DNA of 64,000 nucleotides, from NCBI RefSeq assembly GCF_035440685.1, contig NZ_DAORMW010000016.1. One strand, 5' to 3'. Position numbers and translations under genes: made by a program. This document shows, piece after piece, positions 25,489-34,641 of this stretch (within the stretch, counting starts at the first letter, position 1; each line of letters starts with the position of its first letter). Under the pieces are notes generated by a model, which worked only from the letters and a program-made list of their open reading frames with translations, was not told the DNA's origin and made no database searches. This stretch comes from Accumulibacter appositus (GTDB lineage Bacteria > Pseudomonadota > Gammaproteobacteria > Burkholderiales > Rhodocyclaceae).

Positions 25489-26252
25489 GCAAGTGGTGGG
25501 TGAATCCACAGTACGCAGCAAGCGAAGCGGGCACGGTGTTTGGCAGTCTCGACCGCGTGTTTTCACTGACCGGTGAGCGGATAGCCAACGATCAGCTGAG
25601 TCGCGTGTTGCGCGTCGGTGTCGGCGGCAAGCGCTACTACGTCAAGCGCTACAGTGGCAATGGCAAGACCATGCGCCGCCGCTGGTTCGGCTTGCGGCGC
25701 TGGTTCGGCCTACCGCGGGTGCGTGCCGAATGGCGCAACCTGCTCGCCTTTCGAGCCTGGGGTATTCCGACCGCAACGCTGGTCGCCTATGGCCTGGAGC
25801 GGCGCTTTGGCGGCTTCGTTCGCGGTGCGCTGGTCACCGAGGAGATTCCGGATACGACGGACCTCGCCTACCTCGCGCACAGCGACGATCCGCGACTCGG
25901 CGATCATGTTTGGCTGACGCAGGTGTCGCAGCAGGTCGCCAGCCTCACCCGGACCCTGCACGACGCGCGGTTCGCGCACAATGATTTGAAGTGGCGCAAC
26001 CTCCTGGTCGATGGCGGTCCGTCGCCGACCGTCTATCTGATCGATTGTCCGACTGGCAATACCTATCGTGGCGCGCTTCTCGAGTATCGGATTGTCAAAG
26101 ACCTTGCCTGTCTCGACAAAGTGGCCAGCAAGAAGCTGTCCCGGAGTCAGCGTTTGCGTTTCTACCTTGATTACGCACGCCAGACCCGCCTCGGTGATGG
26201 CGATCGCCAGCGCATCGCCAAGATCGTCCATTTTTTCGATGGCCGAGAGTAG
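25485..26252 (+). CDS. Lipopolysaccharide kinase (WaaP/InaA superfamily)
   Basis: A 255-aa kinase-fold protein distinct from the WaaP gene before it. The N-lobe Lys lies in GGKRYYVKRYSG, the gatekeeper/hinge region in GALVTEEIPDT, the catalytic loop in RFAHNDLKWRNLLV (HND-type) and the metal Asp in VYLIDCPTGNTY. The N-terminal half is rich in Arg and Trp (MRRRWFGLRRWFGLPRVRAEW), consistent with a membrane or LPS surface. By analogy with pseudomonad core operons it may phosphorylate a second heptose site; the site is not determined. Confidence 0.85.
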   Translation: MSKWWVNPQYAASEAGTVFGSLDRVFSLTGERIANDQLSRVLRVGVGGKRYYVKRYSGNGKTMRRRWFGLRRWFGLPRVRAEWRNLLAFRAWGIPTATLVAYGLERRFGGFVRGALVTEEIPDTTDLAYLAHSDDPRLGDHVWLTQVSQQVASLTRTLHDARFAHNDLKWRNLLVDGGPSPTVYLIDCPTGNTYRGALLEYRIVKDLACLDKVASKKLSRSQRLRFYLDYARQTRLGDGDRQRIAKIVHFFDGRE

Positions 26253-26306
26253 CCGCGACGAGCGCGACGGGCGCTACCGCAGTTACCACGGGCGATTGGG
26301 GTGGTC

Positions 26307-27740
26307 ATGAGCGCGCCCGCACTGAGCGACGCAAGGACGCTGCGCGCCGCCGGTCGGCAGCCGTCACTGCCCTTTTGCGTTGCCCTGGCCGATGGTCGCC
26401 AGCTGAGCATGCGCAGGCTATTGCGCGTCCTGCCGGGCAAGCGGCTGGTCGGCGAGGCAGAACTCGACGGCCGGCGGGTACTCGCCAAGCTCTTCGTCGG
26501 GCGGCGTTGCGAAAAGCACTGGCGGCACGAGCGCGGGGGGCTGGAGGCGCTTCGTGAGGCGGGCGTACCGACGCCCGAACTGCTCGTCGCGATGGCCATG
26601 GCCGGTGGCGGCTACGCCTTGCTGACCGTTTTTCTCGAAGCTGCCGAGAGCCTTGGCCAAGCCTGGGCACGGCTTTCCGGGCGAGCCGTCGGAGATGGCG
26701 AAGCGTTGGCTGTCCTGGCGCCGGCGCTGGCCATGCTTGGACGGCTGCACGCCGCCGGTCTGGTGCAGGACGACCTGCATCTCGGCAATTTCCTGCGTCA
26801 TGACGGCAGACTGCTAGTCGTCGATGGCGATGCGGTTCGCGTGATCAGCCGTGGACAGCCTTTGTCGCCGGCCGACGCTGGCGCCAACCTGGCGGTGCTG
26901 CTGGCGCAGTTGCCGCCGGCCTGGGATGGGCAGCTGCCCGCCTTGCTGCCGGCCTATACCGCCGAGCAGGCGTTCTTGCCTGAGCGGGCGGTCATGCAAC
27001 GCAATATCGAGCGTGTCAGAGCTTGGCGCCTGGGCGACTTTCTGGCCAAGACGGTGCGTGAGTGCACGTTGTTCGCAGTCGAGCAGACGGCTACCCGCTT
27101 CAGCGCCGTGCGTCGTGACGAGGCGGCAGTGCTGGCGTCTTTGCTGGCGGCGCCAGACAGCGCCATCGGCCGCGGCCAGGTTTTCAAGGACGGCGGCACG
27201 ACGACGGTGGCCCGCCTCGCGGCGACGGGGCGGACACTGCTGATCAAACGCTACAACCTCAAGAGCCTGCGGCACGCCCTCGGTCGTCTGTGGCGTCCGA
27301 GCCGCGCCTGGCATTCGTGGCGCGAGGCGCACCGGCTGCTGTTCTTCGGCATCCCGACGCCAAGGCCGTTGGCGCTGATTGAGGAACGCTGCGGACCGCT
27401 GCGTCGGCGCGCCTGGCTGATCAGCGAGTACTGTCCTGGGCCGAATCTGCTGAGTCATCTGTCAGCTGACTGCATACCCCCGGCGAAGGAGGCGAAGGCC
27501 ATGCGCGAGCTGTTCGGAGCCTTGTGCCGACATCAGATCAGTCATGGCGATCTCAAGGCCACCAATCTGCTTTGGGACGGGGAGCTCGTTCAGCTCATAG
27601 ATCTCGACGGTGTCGTGCAGCATCGCTCGGCGTCCGCGCACGCGCGCGCCTGGCGGCGCGACCGCGCGCGGCTGTTGCGCAACTGGCCGGCAGGCTGCGT
27701 GTTGCGCGGCTGGCTCGATGAACAACTGCCCCCGGCGTGA
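26307..27740 (+). CDS. Double-domain lipopolysaccharide kinase-like protein
   Basis: A 477-aa protein made of two tandem kinase-like domains. Domain 1 (about 20-230) has Lys in RVLAKLFVG, the catalytic loop VQDDLHLGNFL and DGD as metal motif (LLVVDGDAV). Domain 2 (about 255-475) has Lys in TLLIKRYN, SHGDLKATNLLW and LIDLDGV. Both keep the catalytic Asp and Asn, so either or both could be active. Domain 1 has Gln where His is usual before the catalytic Asp. The ATG at 26307 follows GGGG by five bases; a GTG two codons upstream is possible. It closes the LPS operon and is convergent with msbA. Confidence 0.82.
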   Translation: MSAPALSDARTLRAAGRQPSLPFCVALADGRQLSMRRLLRVLPGKRLVGEAELDGRRVLAKLFVGRRCEKHWRHERGGLEALREAGVPTPELLVAMAMAGGGYALLTVFLEAAESLGQAWARLSGRAVGDGEALAVLAPALAMLGRLHAAGLVQDDLHLGNFLRHDGRLLVVDGDAVRVISRGQPLSPADAGANLAVLLAQLPPAWDGQLPALLPAYTAEQAFLPERAVMQRNIERVRAWRLGDFLAKTVRECTLFAVEQTATRFSAVRRDEAAVLASLLAAPDSAIGRGQVFKDGGTTTVARLAATGRTLLIKRYNLKSLRHALGRLWRPSRAWHSWREAHRLLFFGIPTPRPLALIEERCGPLRRRAWLISEYCPGPNLLSHLSADCIPPAKEAKAMRELFGALCRHQISHGDLKATNLLWDGELVQLIDLDGVVQHRSASAHARAWRRDRARLLRNWPAGCVLRGWLDEQLPPA

Positions 27741-27803
27741 AAGTCGCGCCTGCGTCTCGCGAACTCCTTCTCCTGCGCACCGACGGTCGCTCGCGGTGGC
27801 CGA

Positions 27804-29636
27804 TCAGCCGGCGCTGGGCGTGCTCGTGCTCGTGCTGTCCGCCGGCTCACTGAACTGCATCGCGTGCAGGCGTGCATAGGGGCCGTCGTCGTTGGCCAGC
27901 AACTCGGCGTGGCTGCCACGTTCGACGATGCGTCCCTGGTCCATGACCAGAATCAGGTCGGCTTTTTCGATCGTCGACAGGCGGTGCGCGATGACCAGCG
28001 TCGTCCGGCCGGCCGTCGCCTGATCGAGCGCGCTCTGGATATGGCGTTCGGACTCGCTGTCGAGTGCCGAGGTCGCCTCGTCGAGAATCAGGATCGGCGC
28101 ATCCTTGAGCAGCGCCCGAGCAATCGCCAGTCGCTGCCGCTGGCCGCCCGAAAGCATGACCCCGTTTTCGCCGACCATGGTCTCGAAGCCGTCCGGCAGG
28201 CGGTCGATGAACTCGCGTGCAAAGGCCGCTTCGGCGGCTTGTTCGATGGCCGCGCGTGGGGCGTCGGAAAGGTCGCCGTAGGCGATGTTGCTGGCGATAG
28301 TGTCGTTGAACAGCACGACCTGTTGGGTGACCAGGGCGAGATGCTGGCGCAAGTTGCGCAGGGTGAAGTCCTCGACGTCAATCCCGTCGATAAGAATCTG
28401 GCCCGTGTCGTGCTGGTAGAAGCGGGGGATGAGGTTGGCCAACGTTGACTTGCCGCTACCGGAGCGTCCGACGAGTGCGATCATCTGTCCCGGTTCAACC
28501 GAGAAGCTGATCTGATCGAGAACGCGCGTGCTGCTGCCTGGATAGGCGAAGGACAGGTCTTTCACCTCCAGTCGCCCGCTGACTCTCTCTTTTTCGATGC
28601 GTCCCTGATCGGGCTCCGGCTCTTCGTCGATCTGGGAAAAAATGCTTTCGGCACCTGCCAGCCCCTTCTGAATCGTCGAGCTGACTTCGGACAGCTGGCG
28701 AATCGGTTTCGGCAGCATTCCGGCGGCGGTGATATAGGCAACCAGGTCGCCTGCCGAGGCGTCGCCGCGCAGCGCCAGGACCAGAGCCAGCAGCACCGCC
28801 ATGGCGGAAAAGGTGACGAACTGCAGCGCCGGGGTGTAGGTCGCGGTGGTTCGAACCATGCGCAGCTGTTTGGCCCTGTTGTCCTCGCTTGCTGCCCTGA
28901 AGCGCGTCGACTCGTAATTCTCGCCGCCGAAACTGCGCACCACGCGGTAGCCCTGAATGGTTTCCGAGGCGACGTGTGTCAGGTCGCCCATGGTCGCCTG
29001 AATCTTGAGGCTCTGCCGGCGAAATTTCCGGCTGGCACGGGTAACCATGACACCGATGATCGGCAGAATGGCGACCATGACCAAGGTCAATCGCCAGTTC
29101 ATCCACAGCAGGTAGCCGAACAGGAAGAAGACCGTCAGCCCCTCACGAATGACGACCTTGATGGCGTCGGTCGCGGCACCGGTGACCATGGTCACGTCGT
29201 AGGTGATTCGCGAGATCAGATGGCCGGTATTCTGCTGGTCGAAGTAGCCGTTCGGCAGGCGTAGCAGGCTGTCGAAAAGGGCGCGCCTGAGGTCGTGGAT
29301 CAGGCCCAGCGAAACCCTCGCCAGGTAGTAGTTCCCGAGGAAGGAGCCGATTCCCTGCCAGGTGATGACGATCACCAGCAGCAGCGGTACGCCGTAGATC
29401 AGGTCGAGATCACCGGTCAGCGCATGCGTCTGCCGCGTGGCGCTGCTGGTCTCGCTCAGTTCGTCGACGAAGAACTTCAGAATGCCGGCCATCATCGGTT
29501 GCGATGAGGCGAAGATCATGTAGCCCAGCAGGCTGATCGCGAACATGCCGAGAAACGGCCGCAGATAGCCAAGCAGCCGGAAATAGATTCGTAGCGACGA
29601 AGTGACTGGTTTGGCCGCCGTGTTGGTGGTCGTCAA
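27804..29636 (-). CDS. msbA: Lipid A/LPS flippase MsbA, ABC transporter half-molecule
   Basis: A 610-aa type I ABC exporter that flips core-lipid A across the inner membrane. Six transmembrane segments in residues 20-320 precede an ATPase with Walker A GRSGSGKST, Q-loop VTQQVVLF, signature LSGGQRQRLAIARALL, Walker B ILILDEATSALD and switch His in VIAHRLS. The only start that preserves the family N-terminus is a TTG at 29636. The preceding in-frame codons hit the mrcA stop (29645-29643), so a TTG start is well supported. It lies 6 nt after mrcA and convergent with the LPS operon. Confidence 0.93.
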   Translation of the reverse strand: MTTTNTAAKPVTSSLRIYFRLLGYLRPFLGMFAISLLGYMIFASSQPMMAGILKFFVDELSETSSATRQTHALTGDLDLIYGVPLLLVIVITWQGIGSFLGNYYLARVSLGLIHDLRRALFDSLLRLPNGYFDQQNTGHLISRITYDVTMVTGAATDAIKVVIREGLTVFFLFGYLLWMNWRLTLVMVAILPIIGVMVTRASRKFRRQSLKIQATMGDLTHVASETIQGYRVVRSFGGENYESTRFRAASEDNRAKQLRMVRTTATYTPALQFVTFSAMAVLLALVLALRGDASAGDLVAYITAAGMLPKPIRQLSEVSSTIQKGLAGAESIFSQIDEEPEPDQGRIEKERVSGRLEVKDLSFAYPGSSTRVLDQISFSVEPGQMIALVGRSGSGKSTLANLIPRFYQHDTGQILIDGIDVEDFTLRNLRQHLALVTQQVVLFNDTIASNIAYGDLSDAPRAAIEQAAEAAFAREFIDRLPDGFETMVGENGVMLSGGQRQRLAIARALLKDAPILILDEATSALDSESERHIQSALDQATAGRTTLVIAHRLSTIEKADLILVMDQGRIVERGSHAELLANDDGPYARLHAMQFSEPADSTSTSTPSAG

Positions 29637-29642
29637 AGGAAC

Positions 29643-31940
29643 TCAGTCCACAGCTTCGCTGCTATCGTCGACCGGCCAGACGGGCTCGATCTCGGCTGGC
29701 GCGTTTTCCCTGTAGAACAGCTCCAGGGCTGGCCCCCGGCCACGATCGGGAATGGCCACCGAGACGATTCCCTCGGGAGCTGGCAGAAATGTCTCGGGGA
29801 CATTCTTCAACGCCTTGCCCATGAAGCCAATCCAGATCGGTAGCGCTGCCGAGCCGCCGGTTTCTCGCCGGCCGAGGTTCTTCGGTTGGTCAAAACCGAT
29901 CCACGAGCAGGCGACGACGGTTTGTTGGTAGCCACAGAACCAGGCGTCTACCTGATCGTTGGTGGTTCCCGTCTTGCCGGCGAGATCGCGCCGTTTGAGC
30001 GTTGCTGAAGCGCGCGCACCGGTTCCGTAGATGGTTACGTCGCGCAACAGGCTGTCCATCAGGAAAGCGTTGCGCGGGTCGATTGCGCGCAGGCGTTCGT
30101 CGCCAGCTGTCGTTGGCGCTGCCTGCGCCAGCAGCTGGTTCTTGTCATCCAGGATTTGGCTGACGATATACGGTCGGATAAGGTAACCGCCGTTGGCGAA
30201 GACCGCGTAGCCGGTGACCATCTGCCAGGGGGTGGCCGAGCCGGCGCCCAGGGCCATGGTCAGATAGGGTGGGTGCTTGTCGGCGTCAAAGCCGAAACGC
30301 GTCACGTAGTCCTGTACATAGCGCACGCCGCTGGCCTGCAGGAGACGGATCGAGACCATGTTCTTCGAGCGGGCCAGCGCTCGACGAATGCGCATCGGCC
30401 CTTCGTACTTGCCATCGTAGTTTTTCGGCTCCCAGGCCTGGCTGCCGGTGACCGTGGCCGGGAAGCTGATCGGTTCGTCGCTGACCACCGACGCCGGGGT
30501 GAAGCCCCTTTCCAGCGCCGCCGAATAGATGAAGGGCTTGAAACTCGAACCCGGCTGCCGCCAGGCCTGAGTGGTGTGATTGAACTTGCTGCGGTTGAAA
30601 TCAAAGCCGCCAACCAGGGCGCGGATGGCGCCGTCGCGCGGATCTGCGGCCAGGAAAGCGGCTTCCACCTCGGGCATCTGAACGATACGCCAGTTGTCTT
30701 TGTCGTCGCTCTGGACGCGAATGATGGCCCCCGGGCGGAGGCGCTTGTTGGCCGGAGCCTTGTCGTCGATCATGCGCGCTGCAAACTTCAGGCCGTCGCC
30801 GCTGAGGGTGACGATCTCGCCGCCCCGCCGGTAGGCTCGAATGGCCTTGCTAGTTGCTTGCAGGATGATCGCCGGGCGCATGTCTTCGGCGTCAGTGAAA
30901 TCCTGCAACAACTCCTCGAGTGCCTCGTCCTGTTCCGATTTGATCCGGCTGATGTCGACGTAGGCCTCGGCGCCGCGGTAACCGTGTCGGCGGTCGTAGT
31001 CGAGGACGCCGCGTCGAACGCTGTCGTAGGCAGCTTCCTGATCGTTTTTGAGAATCGTCGTGTAGACGCGCAGGCCGCGTGTGTACACATCCTCGGGAAA
31101 GCGTTCGGCGGCAATCTGGCGCGCCATTTCAGTGACGTACTGGGCGTGAATCGGCGTTTCGCTGACGTCGCGCTTGATCACCAGCGCTTGCGCTAGGGCT
31201 TCCTCGTGCTGCTCGTCAGTGATAAACCCTAGTTCGTTCATGCGCCTGAGCACGTACTGCTGGCGAATACGAGCGCGCTTCGGCCTGGCCACCGGATTGT
31301 CGGATGAGGGTGCCTTCGGCAAGCCGGCAAGCATCGCTGCTTCGGCTATCGTCAGGTCGGCCAGCGGCTTGCCGAAATAGGTCAGTGCCGCGGCAGCGAA
31401 TCCGTAGGCGCGTTGGCCAAGGAATATCTGGTTGATGTAGAGCTCGAGGATCTGATCCTTGCTGAGGTTGTGTTCGATCTTGAACGACAGTAGCGCTTCG
31501 TAGAGTTTGCGGGTGTAGGTCTTCTCGGAGGAAAGAAAGAAGTTCTTGGCCACTTGCTGGGTGATTGTCGATGCGCCCTGGCGCTTGCCGCCACTCACCA
31601 GATTGGCCTGCAGTGCGCGCAGGATACCCAGCGTGTCCACGCCGCTGTGCTGATAGAAGCGCTCGTCCTCAGCAGCCAGGATGGCCTGCTTCATGATTGC
31701 CGGGACCTCGTCTATGCTGACCACGGCACGACGCTCTTCGCCGAATTCGCCGATCAGATAGCCGTCCGCGGTGTAAACCCGCAGCGGTACCTTGGGCCGG
31801 TAGTCAGTCAGAATCTCCAGCGACGGCAGGTTCGGGTAGGCCAAACTAAGGACCACGGCTACCATGGCAAGGGCTATCGCGGCCAGGCCGGCAACAACGA
31901 CGATCGGGTACAGAATCCAGCGGAGGGCAGTAGGCAACAC
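29643..31940 (-). CDS. mrcA: Penicillin-binding protein 1A (bifunctional)
   Basis: A class A PBP that polymerises and crosslinks peptidoglycan on the periplasmic side. The 765-aa protein starts with an N-terminal transmembrane anchor (about 8-32), followed by a GT51 glycosyltransferase domain (AEDERFYQHSGVD, GASTITQQVAKN, KDQILELYINQIFLG). The OB-like insertion and transpeptidase domain follow with SSFK (nucleophile Ser in GSSFKPFIYSA), the SxN equivalent RSKNMVSI and KTGTTNDQ. The gene starts with GTG at 31940. A perfect TATAAT at 31975-31970 lies upstream. It is divergent from pilM, the usual arrangement in beta- and gammaproteobacteria. Confidence 0.95.
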   Translation of the reverse strand: MLPTALRWILYPIVVVAGLAAIALAMVAVVLSLAYPNLPSLEILTDYRPKVPLRVYTADGYLIGEFGEERRAVVSIDEVPAIMKQAILAAEDERFYQHSGVDTLGILRALQANLVSGGKRQGASTITQQVAKNFFLSSEKTYTRKLYEALLSFKIEHNLSKDQILELYINQIFLGQRAYGFAAAALTYFGKPLADLTIAEAAMLAGLPKAPSSDNPVARPKRARIRQQYVLRRMNELGFITDEQHEEALAQALVIKRDVSETPIHAQYVTEMARQIAAERFPEDVYTRGLRVYTTILKNDQEAAYDSVRRGVLDYDRRHGYRGAEAYVDISRIKSEQDEALEELLQDFTDAEDMRPAIILQATSKAIRAYRRGGEIVTLSGDGLKFAARMIDDKAPANKRLRPGAIIRVQSDDKDNWRIVQMPEVEAAFLAADPRDGAIRALVGGFDFNRSKFNHTTQAWRQPGSSFKPFIYSAALERGFTPASVVSDEPISFPATVTGSQAWEPKNYDGKYEGPMRIRRALARSKNMVSIRLLQASGVRYVQDYVTRFGFDADKHPPYLTMALGAGSATPWQMVTGYAVFANGGYLIRPYIVSQILDDKNQLLAQAAPTTAGDERLRAIDPRNAFLMDSLLRDVTIYGTGARASATLKRRDLAGKTGTTNDQVDAWFCGYQQTVVACSWIGFDQPKNLGRRETGGSAALPIWIGFMGKALKNVPETFLPAPEGIVSVAIPDRGRGPALELFYRENAPAEIEPVWPVDDSSEAVD

Positions 31941-31969
31941 GGCATCCGGAAAGAAAGACAGATCCCGCT

Positions 31970-31975
31970 ATTATA
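31970..31975 (-). promoter_or_regulatory. -10 box of the mrcA promoter
   Basis: TATAAT on the minus strand lies 29 bp before the GTG start of mrcA. The -35 region is poor, so an activator or extended contacts may be needed. Only the -10 element is supported. Confidence 0.45.
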
Positions 31976-32223
31976 TTGGTGCGGCCATGAAAAGGCGCGA
32001 AGATCAGCGCAGCTGTTGTCGTTCCTGTCCTCCTTCCCGCATCGCGCGGCTCGCCGACGCCACCGAGGGTGATGCTCTCTTCATGGCCGGCCGGCGTTGC
32101 CGCCGCTCTTTTCCAGGCTAATTGCACGGTCGATGCTTGACCATGCAAAATCAATGATTTTAGTGGTTTACGCTACACTCTTAGTTTGAAATAAGAAATC
32201 CCCGGCAGTGCTGGAGAAATTGC

Positions 32224-32274
32224 TTTACAGGTCGGGAGCTTGTTGCTAGCATCTAAAGTAGAATATCTATAAGT
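32224..32274 (+). promoter_or_regulatory. Candidate promoter region of pilMNOPQ
   Basis: TTTACA (32224-32229) with TAGCAT 17 bp later, and a separate TATAAG at 32269-32274, lie in the only AT-rich segment upstream of pilM. Which pair is used cannot be decided by eye. Confidence 0.35.
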
Positions 32275-32321
32275 ACGCTAACTACAAATTATTGAAGGGT
32301 TTTTTGGCCGGGGGTGGCGAT

Positions 32322-33401
32322 TTGCAGCTTGATCTTTCGATCTTTAATCCCAAGGCGCGCTCCCTGATCGGCCTCGATATCAGTTCATCGTCGGTCAAGA
32401 TGGTGGAGTTGGCAAGCGACGCGAAAGGCGGTTACCGCGTCGAGCGCTACGCGATTGAGGTCTTGCCCAGGGATGTCGTTTCGGATGGCAATATTGTCAA
32501 TCTGGAGGCAGCGGCGGAGTCTGTCCGACGGGCGTGGAAGAGGCTGGCGACCGTTACCCGCCAGGTGGCCATTGCCCTGCCGGCGTCGCATGTGATCACC
32601 AAGAAAATCATTGTTGCCGCGGGACAAAGGGAAGACGAGCTGGAAGTGCTGGTGGAATCCGAGGCCAACCAGTACATCCCCTTTGCGCTCGACGAGGTCA
32701 ATCTGGATTTTCAGGTGGTCGGGCCGGTGCCCTCGTCTCCCGACGAGATCGAAGTTCTGATTGCTGCGTCGCGCAAGGAGAAAGTGGAGGACCGGGTCGC
32801 TGTGGCCGAAGCGGCAGGTCTCAAGCCGGTAGTCCTCGATGTTGAATCCTATGCGGTGCTGGCGGCCTTCGAATTGATCGAAAAGCAGCTTCCTGAGGGT
32901 GGCCAGGGCCAGATCGTCGCCTTGGTCGACGTTGGCGCCAACGTGATGAACCTGACCGTGCTGCGCAATGGTCAACAGCTTTACGTTCGCGAGCAGGCGT
33001 TTGGCGGCAATCAGCTGACGCAGGATATCGCCCGCCTCTTCGGAACGAGTTTCGAGGAGGCAGAAGCGGAAAAGCGTCGCAACAACCTGCCGGAAAACTA
33101 CGAAGCGGAGCTTTTGCGGCCATTTCTTGAGTCCATGGCGCTGGAGCTGTCGCGTGCCCTGCAATTTTTCTTCACGTCGACCCAGTTCAATCAGATCAAC
33201 CACATCGTCCTGGCTGGTGGCTGTGCGGTCATCGCCGGGGCCGACGAAGTGGTGGCCTCGCGCACACAGATCAACACCATCATTGCCAATCCATTTGCCA
33301 ACATGCTGCTTTCCGAGCGCGTGCGCACCAAGAACTTGTTGACCGATGCCTCCTCGCTGATGGTGGCCTGCGGTCTTGCGCTGCGGAGGTTCGACGAATG
33401 A
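32322..33401 (+). CDS. pilM: Type IV pilus inner-membrane assembly protein PilM
   Basis: A cytoplasmic actin-like (FtsA-fold) ATPase that binds the PilN N-terminus and links the pilus motor to the alignment complex. It starts LDLSIFNPKARSLIGLDISSSSVKMVEL and contains ALPASHVITKKI, EANQYIPFALDEVNLDF, ALVDVGANVMNLTVL (phosphate motif) and VLAGGCAVIAG. No ATG is available. The TTG at 32322 has GGGGTGG just upstream and gives 359 aa. Other in-frame TTGs at 32292 and 32304 would add residues unlike the family. The stop overlaps pilN as ATGA. Confidence 0.93.
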   Translation: MQLDLSIFNPKARSLIGLDISSSSVKMVELASDAKGGYRVERYAIEVLPRDVVSDGNIVNLEAAAESVRRAWKRLATVTRQVAIALPASHVITKKIIVAAGQREDELEVLVESEANQYIPFALDEVNLDFQVVGPVPSSPDEIEVLIAASRKEKVEDRVAVAEAAGLKPVVLDVESYAVLAAFELIEKQLPEGGQGQIVALVDVGANVMNLTVLRNGQQLYVREQAFGGNQLTQDIARLFGTSFEEAEAEKRRNNLPENYEAELLRPFLESMALELSRALQFFFTSTQFNQINHIVLAGGCAVIAGADEVVASRTQINTIIANPFANMLLSERVRTKNLLTDASSLMVACGLALRRFDE

Positions 33402-33964
33402 TACGCATCAACCTCCTGCCGCACCGGGAAGAAAAGCGACGAGCGCGGCGACAGCAGTTCTATGCGCTGTTTGGCTTGATTACGGTTCTTTCCGGGCTGA
33501 TCGTCTTTCTCGTGTATTCCGTGATTGGCGGCTATATCGCCACCCAGGATGCCAAGAACGATTTCCTCGAGAAGGAAATTGCCGTACTCAACAAGCAGAT
33601 CGATCAAATCAAGCGGCTCAAGGCGCAAAGTGACGCGCTGATGGCGCGCAAGCAAATCATCGAGTCCTTGCAGCGCGACCGTGCCGAAGCAGTGCGCTTG
33701 CTGAGCGAACTCGCCGAGCAGATGCCTGAGGGGGTGTATATCCGTTCGCTGAAGCAGGTCGGGCAGAATATCCATCTCATTGGCTATGCGCAGTCCAGTG
33801 CTCGCGTGTCGACGCTGATGCGTAACATCGAAGCGTCGCCGTGGCTTGAGAAACCTCGGTTGATAGAGATCAAGGCGGTGCAGGTCAACAAGCGTCGCCT
33901 CAATGAATTCAGCATGAACGCTTCCTTGAAAAGGGCTGCCGCGGCCCAAGAGGGGCAGAAATGA
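33398..33964 (+). CDS. pilN: Type IV pilus assembly protein PilN
   Basis: A bitopic inner-membrane protein that pairs with PilO and docks on PilM. The 188-aa protein opens with the conserved cytoplasmic PilM-binding sequence MIRINLLPHREEKR. A single transmembrane segment follows (about 22-44, LFGLITVLSGLIVFLVYSVI). A coiled coil (EKEIAVLNKQIDQIKRLKAQ) and a ferredoxin-like periplasmic domain follow. It is coupled by ATGA overlaps to pilM and pilO. Confidence 0.94.
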   Translation: MIRINLLPHREEKRRARRQQFYALFGLITVLSGLIVFLVYSVIGGYIATQDAKNDFLEKEIAVLNKQIDQIKRLKAQSDALMARKQIIESLQRDRAEAVRLLSELAEQMPEGVYIRSLKQVGQNIHLIGYAQSSARVSTLMRNIEASPWLEKPRLIEIKAVQVNKRRLNEFSMNASLKRAAAAQEGQK

Positions 33965-34641
33965 AGATGCCCAAGCTTTCTTCGATTGATCTCCGCGAGA
34001 TGCTCAGAGATTTCGAGAATCTCGATCCACAGGATCCGGGGGCGTGGCCTGTTGCTCCGCGCATGACGGTCCTTATAGCTTTGCTTCTCTTGCTCTTGCT
34101 GGCCGGCTGGTGGTTTGTCTGGGCAGACCAGTTGGACTCACTGGCGAGCAAGGAGCAGGAAGAGCTGCGGCTGAAGGATCAGTACGTGGCCAAAAAGAAA
34201 CAAGCCGTCAATCTCGACCTTTACATTCAGCAGCTGGATGAAATCGACCGCTCATTCGGTACGCTCTTGAAACAACTGCCCAACAAGTCCGAAGTCGAAG
34301 CGCTGCTGGTTGAAGTCAATCAGGCGGGGATGGGTCGCGGCCTGCAGTTCGATCTTTTCAAACCCGGCAGCGAACAGGTGCAGGATTTCTATGCCGAACT
34401 GCCCGTCAATGTGCGCCTGACGGGGACCTACCATGACTTTGGCGCCTTTGCCGGCGATATCGGCAAGCTTTCCAGAATTGTCACCTTGAACAACATCTCG
34501 ATTGTCGATAACCCGCAGCGCAAGGATGGAAGCCTGGTGATGGATGCGGTCGCCAAGACCTTCCGCTATCTTGATGTCGAAGAGTTGGCGGCCAAGAAGC
34601 GGGCTGCCGAGGCGGCCGCCAAGCAGGGTCGCAAGAGATGA
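33961..34641 (+). CDS. pilO: Type IV pilus assembly protein PilO
   Basis: A bitopic inner-membrane partner of PilN in the alignment subcomplex that connects the motor to the secretin. The 226-aa protein has a short cytoplasmic N-terminus, a transmembrane helix near residues 35-52 (MTVLIALLLLLLLAGWWFVW), a coiled coil, and a periplasmic domain with LLKQLPNKSEVEALLVEVNQAGMGRGL and PVNVRLTGTYHDFGAFAGDI, both PilO-typical. The Lys/Ala-rich tail (AAKKRAAEAAAKQGRKR) is longer than in many homologues. ATGA overlap with pilP. Confidence 0.94.
   Translation: MKMPKLSSIDLREMLRDFENLDPQDPGAWPVAPRMTVLIALLLLLLLAGWWFVWADQLDSLASKEQEELRLKDQYVAKKKQAVNLDLYIQQLDEIDRSFGTLLKQLPNKSEVEALLVEVNQAGMGRGLQFDLFKPGSEQVQDFYAELPVNVRLTGTYHDFGAFAGDIGKLSRIVTLNNISIVDNPQRKDGSLVMDAVAKTFRYLDVEELAAKKRAAEAAAKQGRKR

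Larger units (their letters stand above)
31941..32321. other. Divergent intergenic region mrcA / pilM
   Basis: About 380 bp without a supported gene. It contains a perfect TATAAT on the minus strand (31975-31970) for mrcA and an AT-rich stretch (32160-32300) with promoter-like elements for the pil operon. A 44-codon open frame at 31987 has no recognisable features. Confidence 0.5.

Noticed and set aside
26239..26310. 23-codon frame bridging the two kinase genes and overlapping the next start as ATGA
   Set aside because: It has no ribosome site and a low-complexity Arg/Ser/Gly product; the overlap alone is not enough to call a leader peptide.
31987..32121. 44-codon plus-strand frame in the mrcA/pilM intergenic region
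   Set aside because: No ribosome site, no recognisable domain, and it overlaps the mrcA promoter region.
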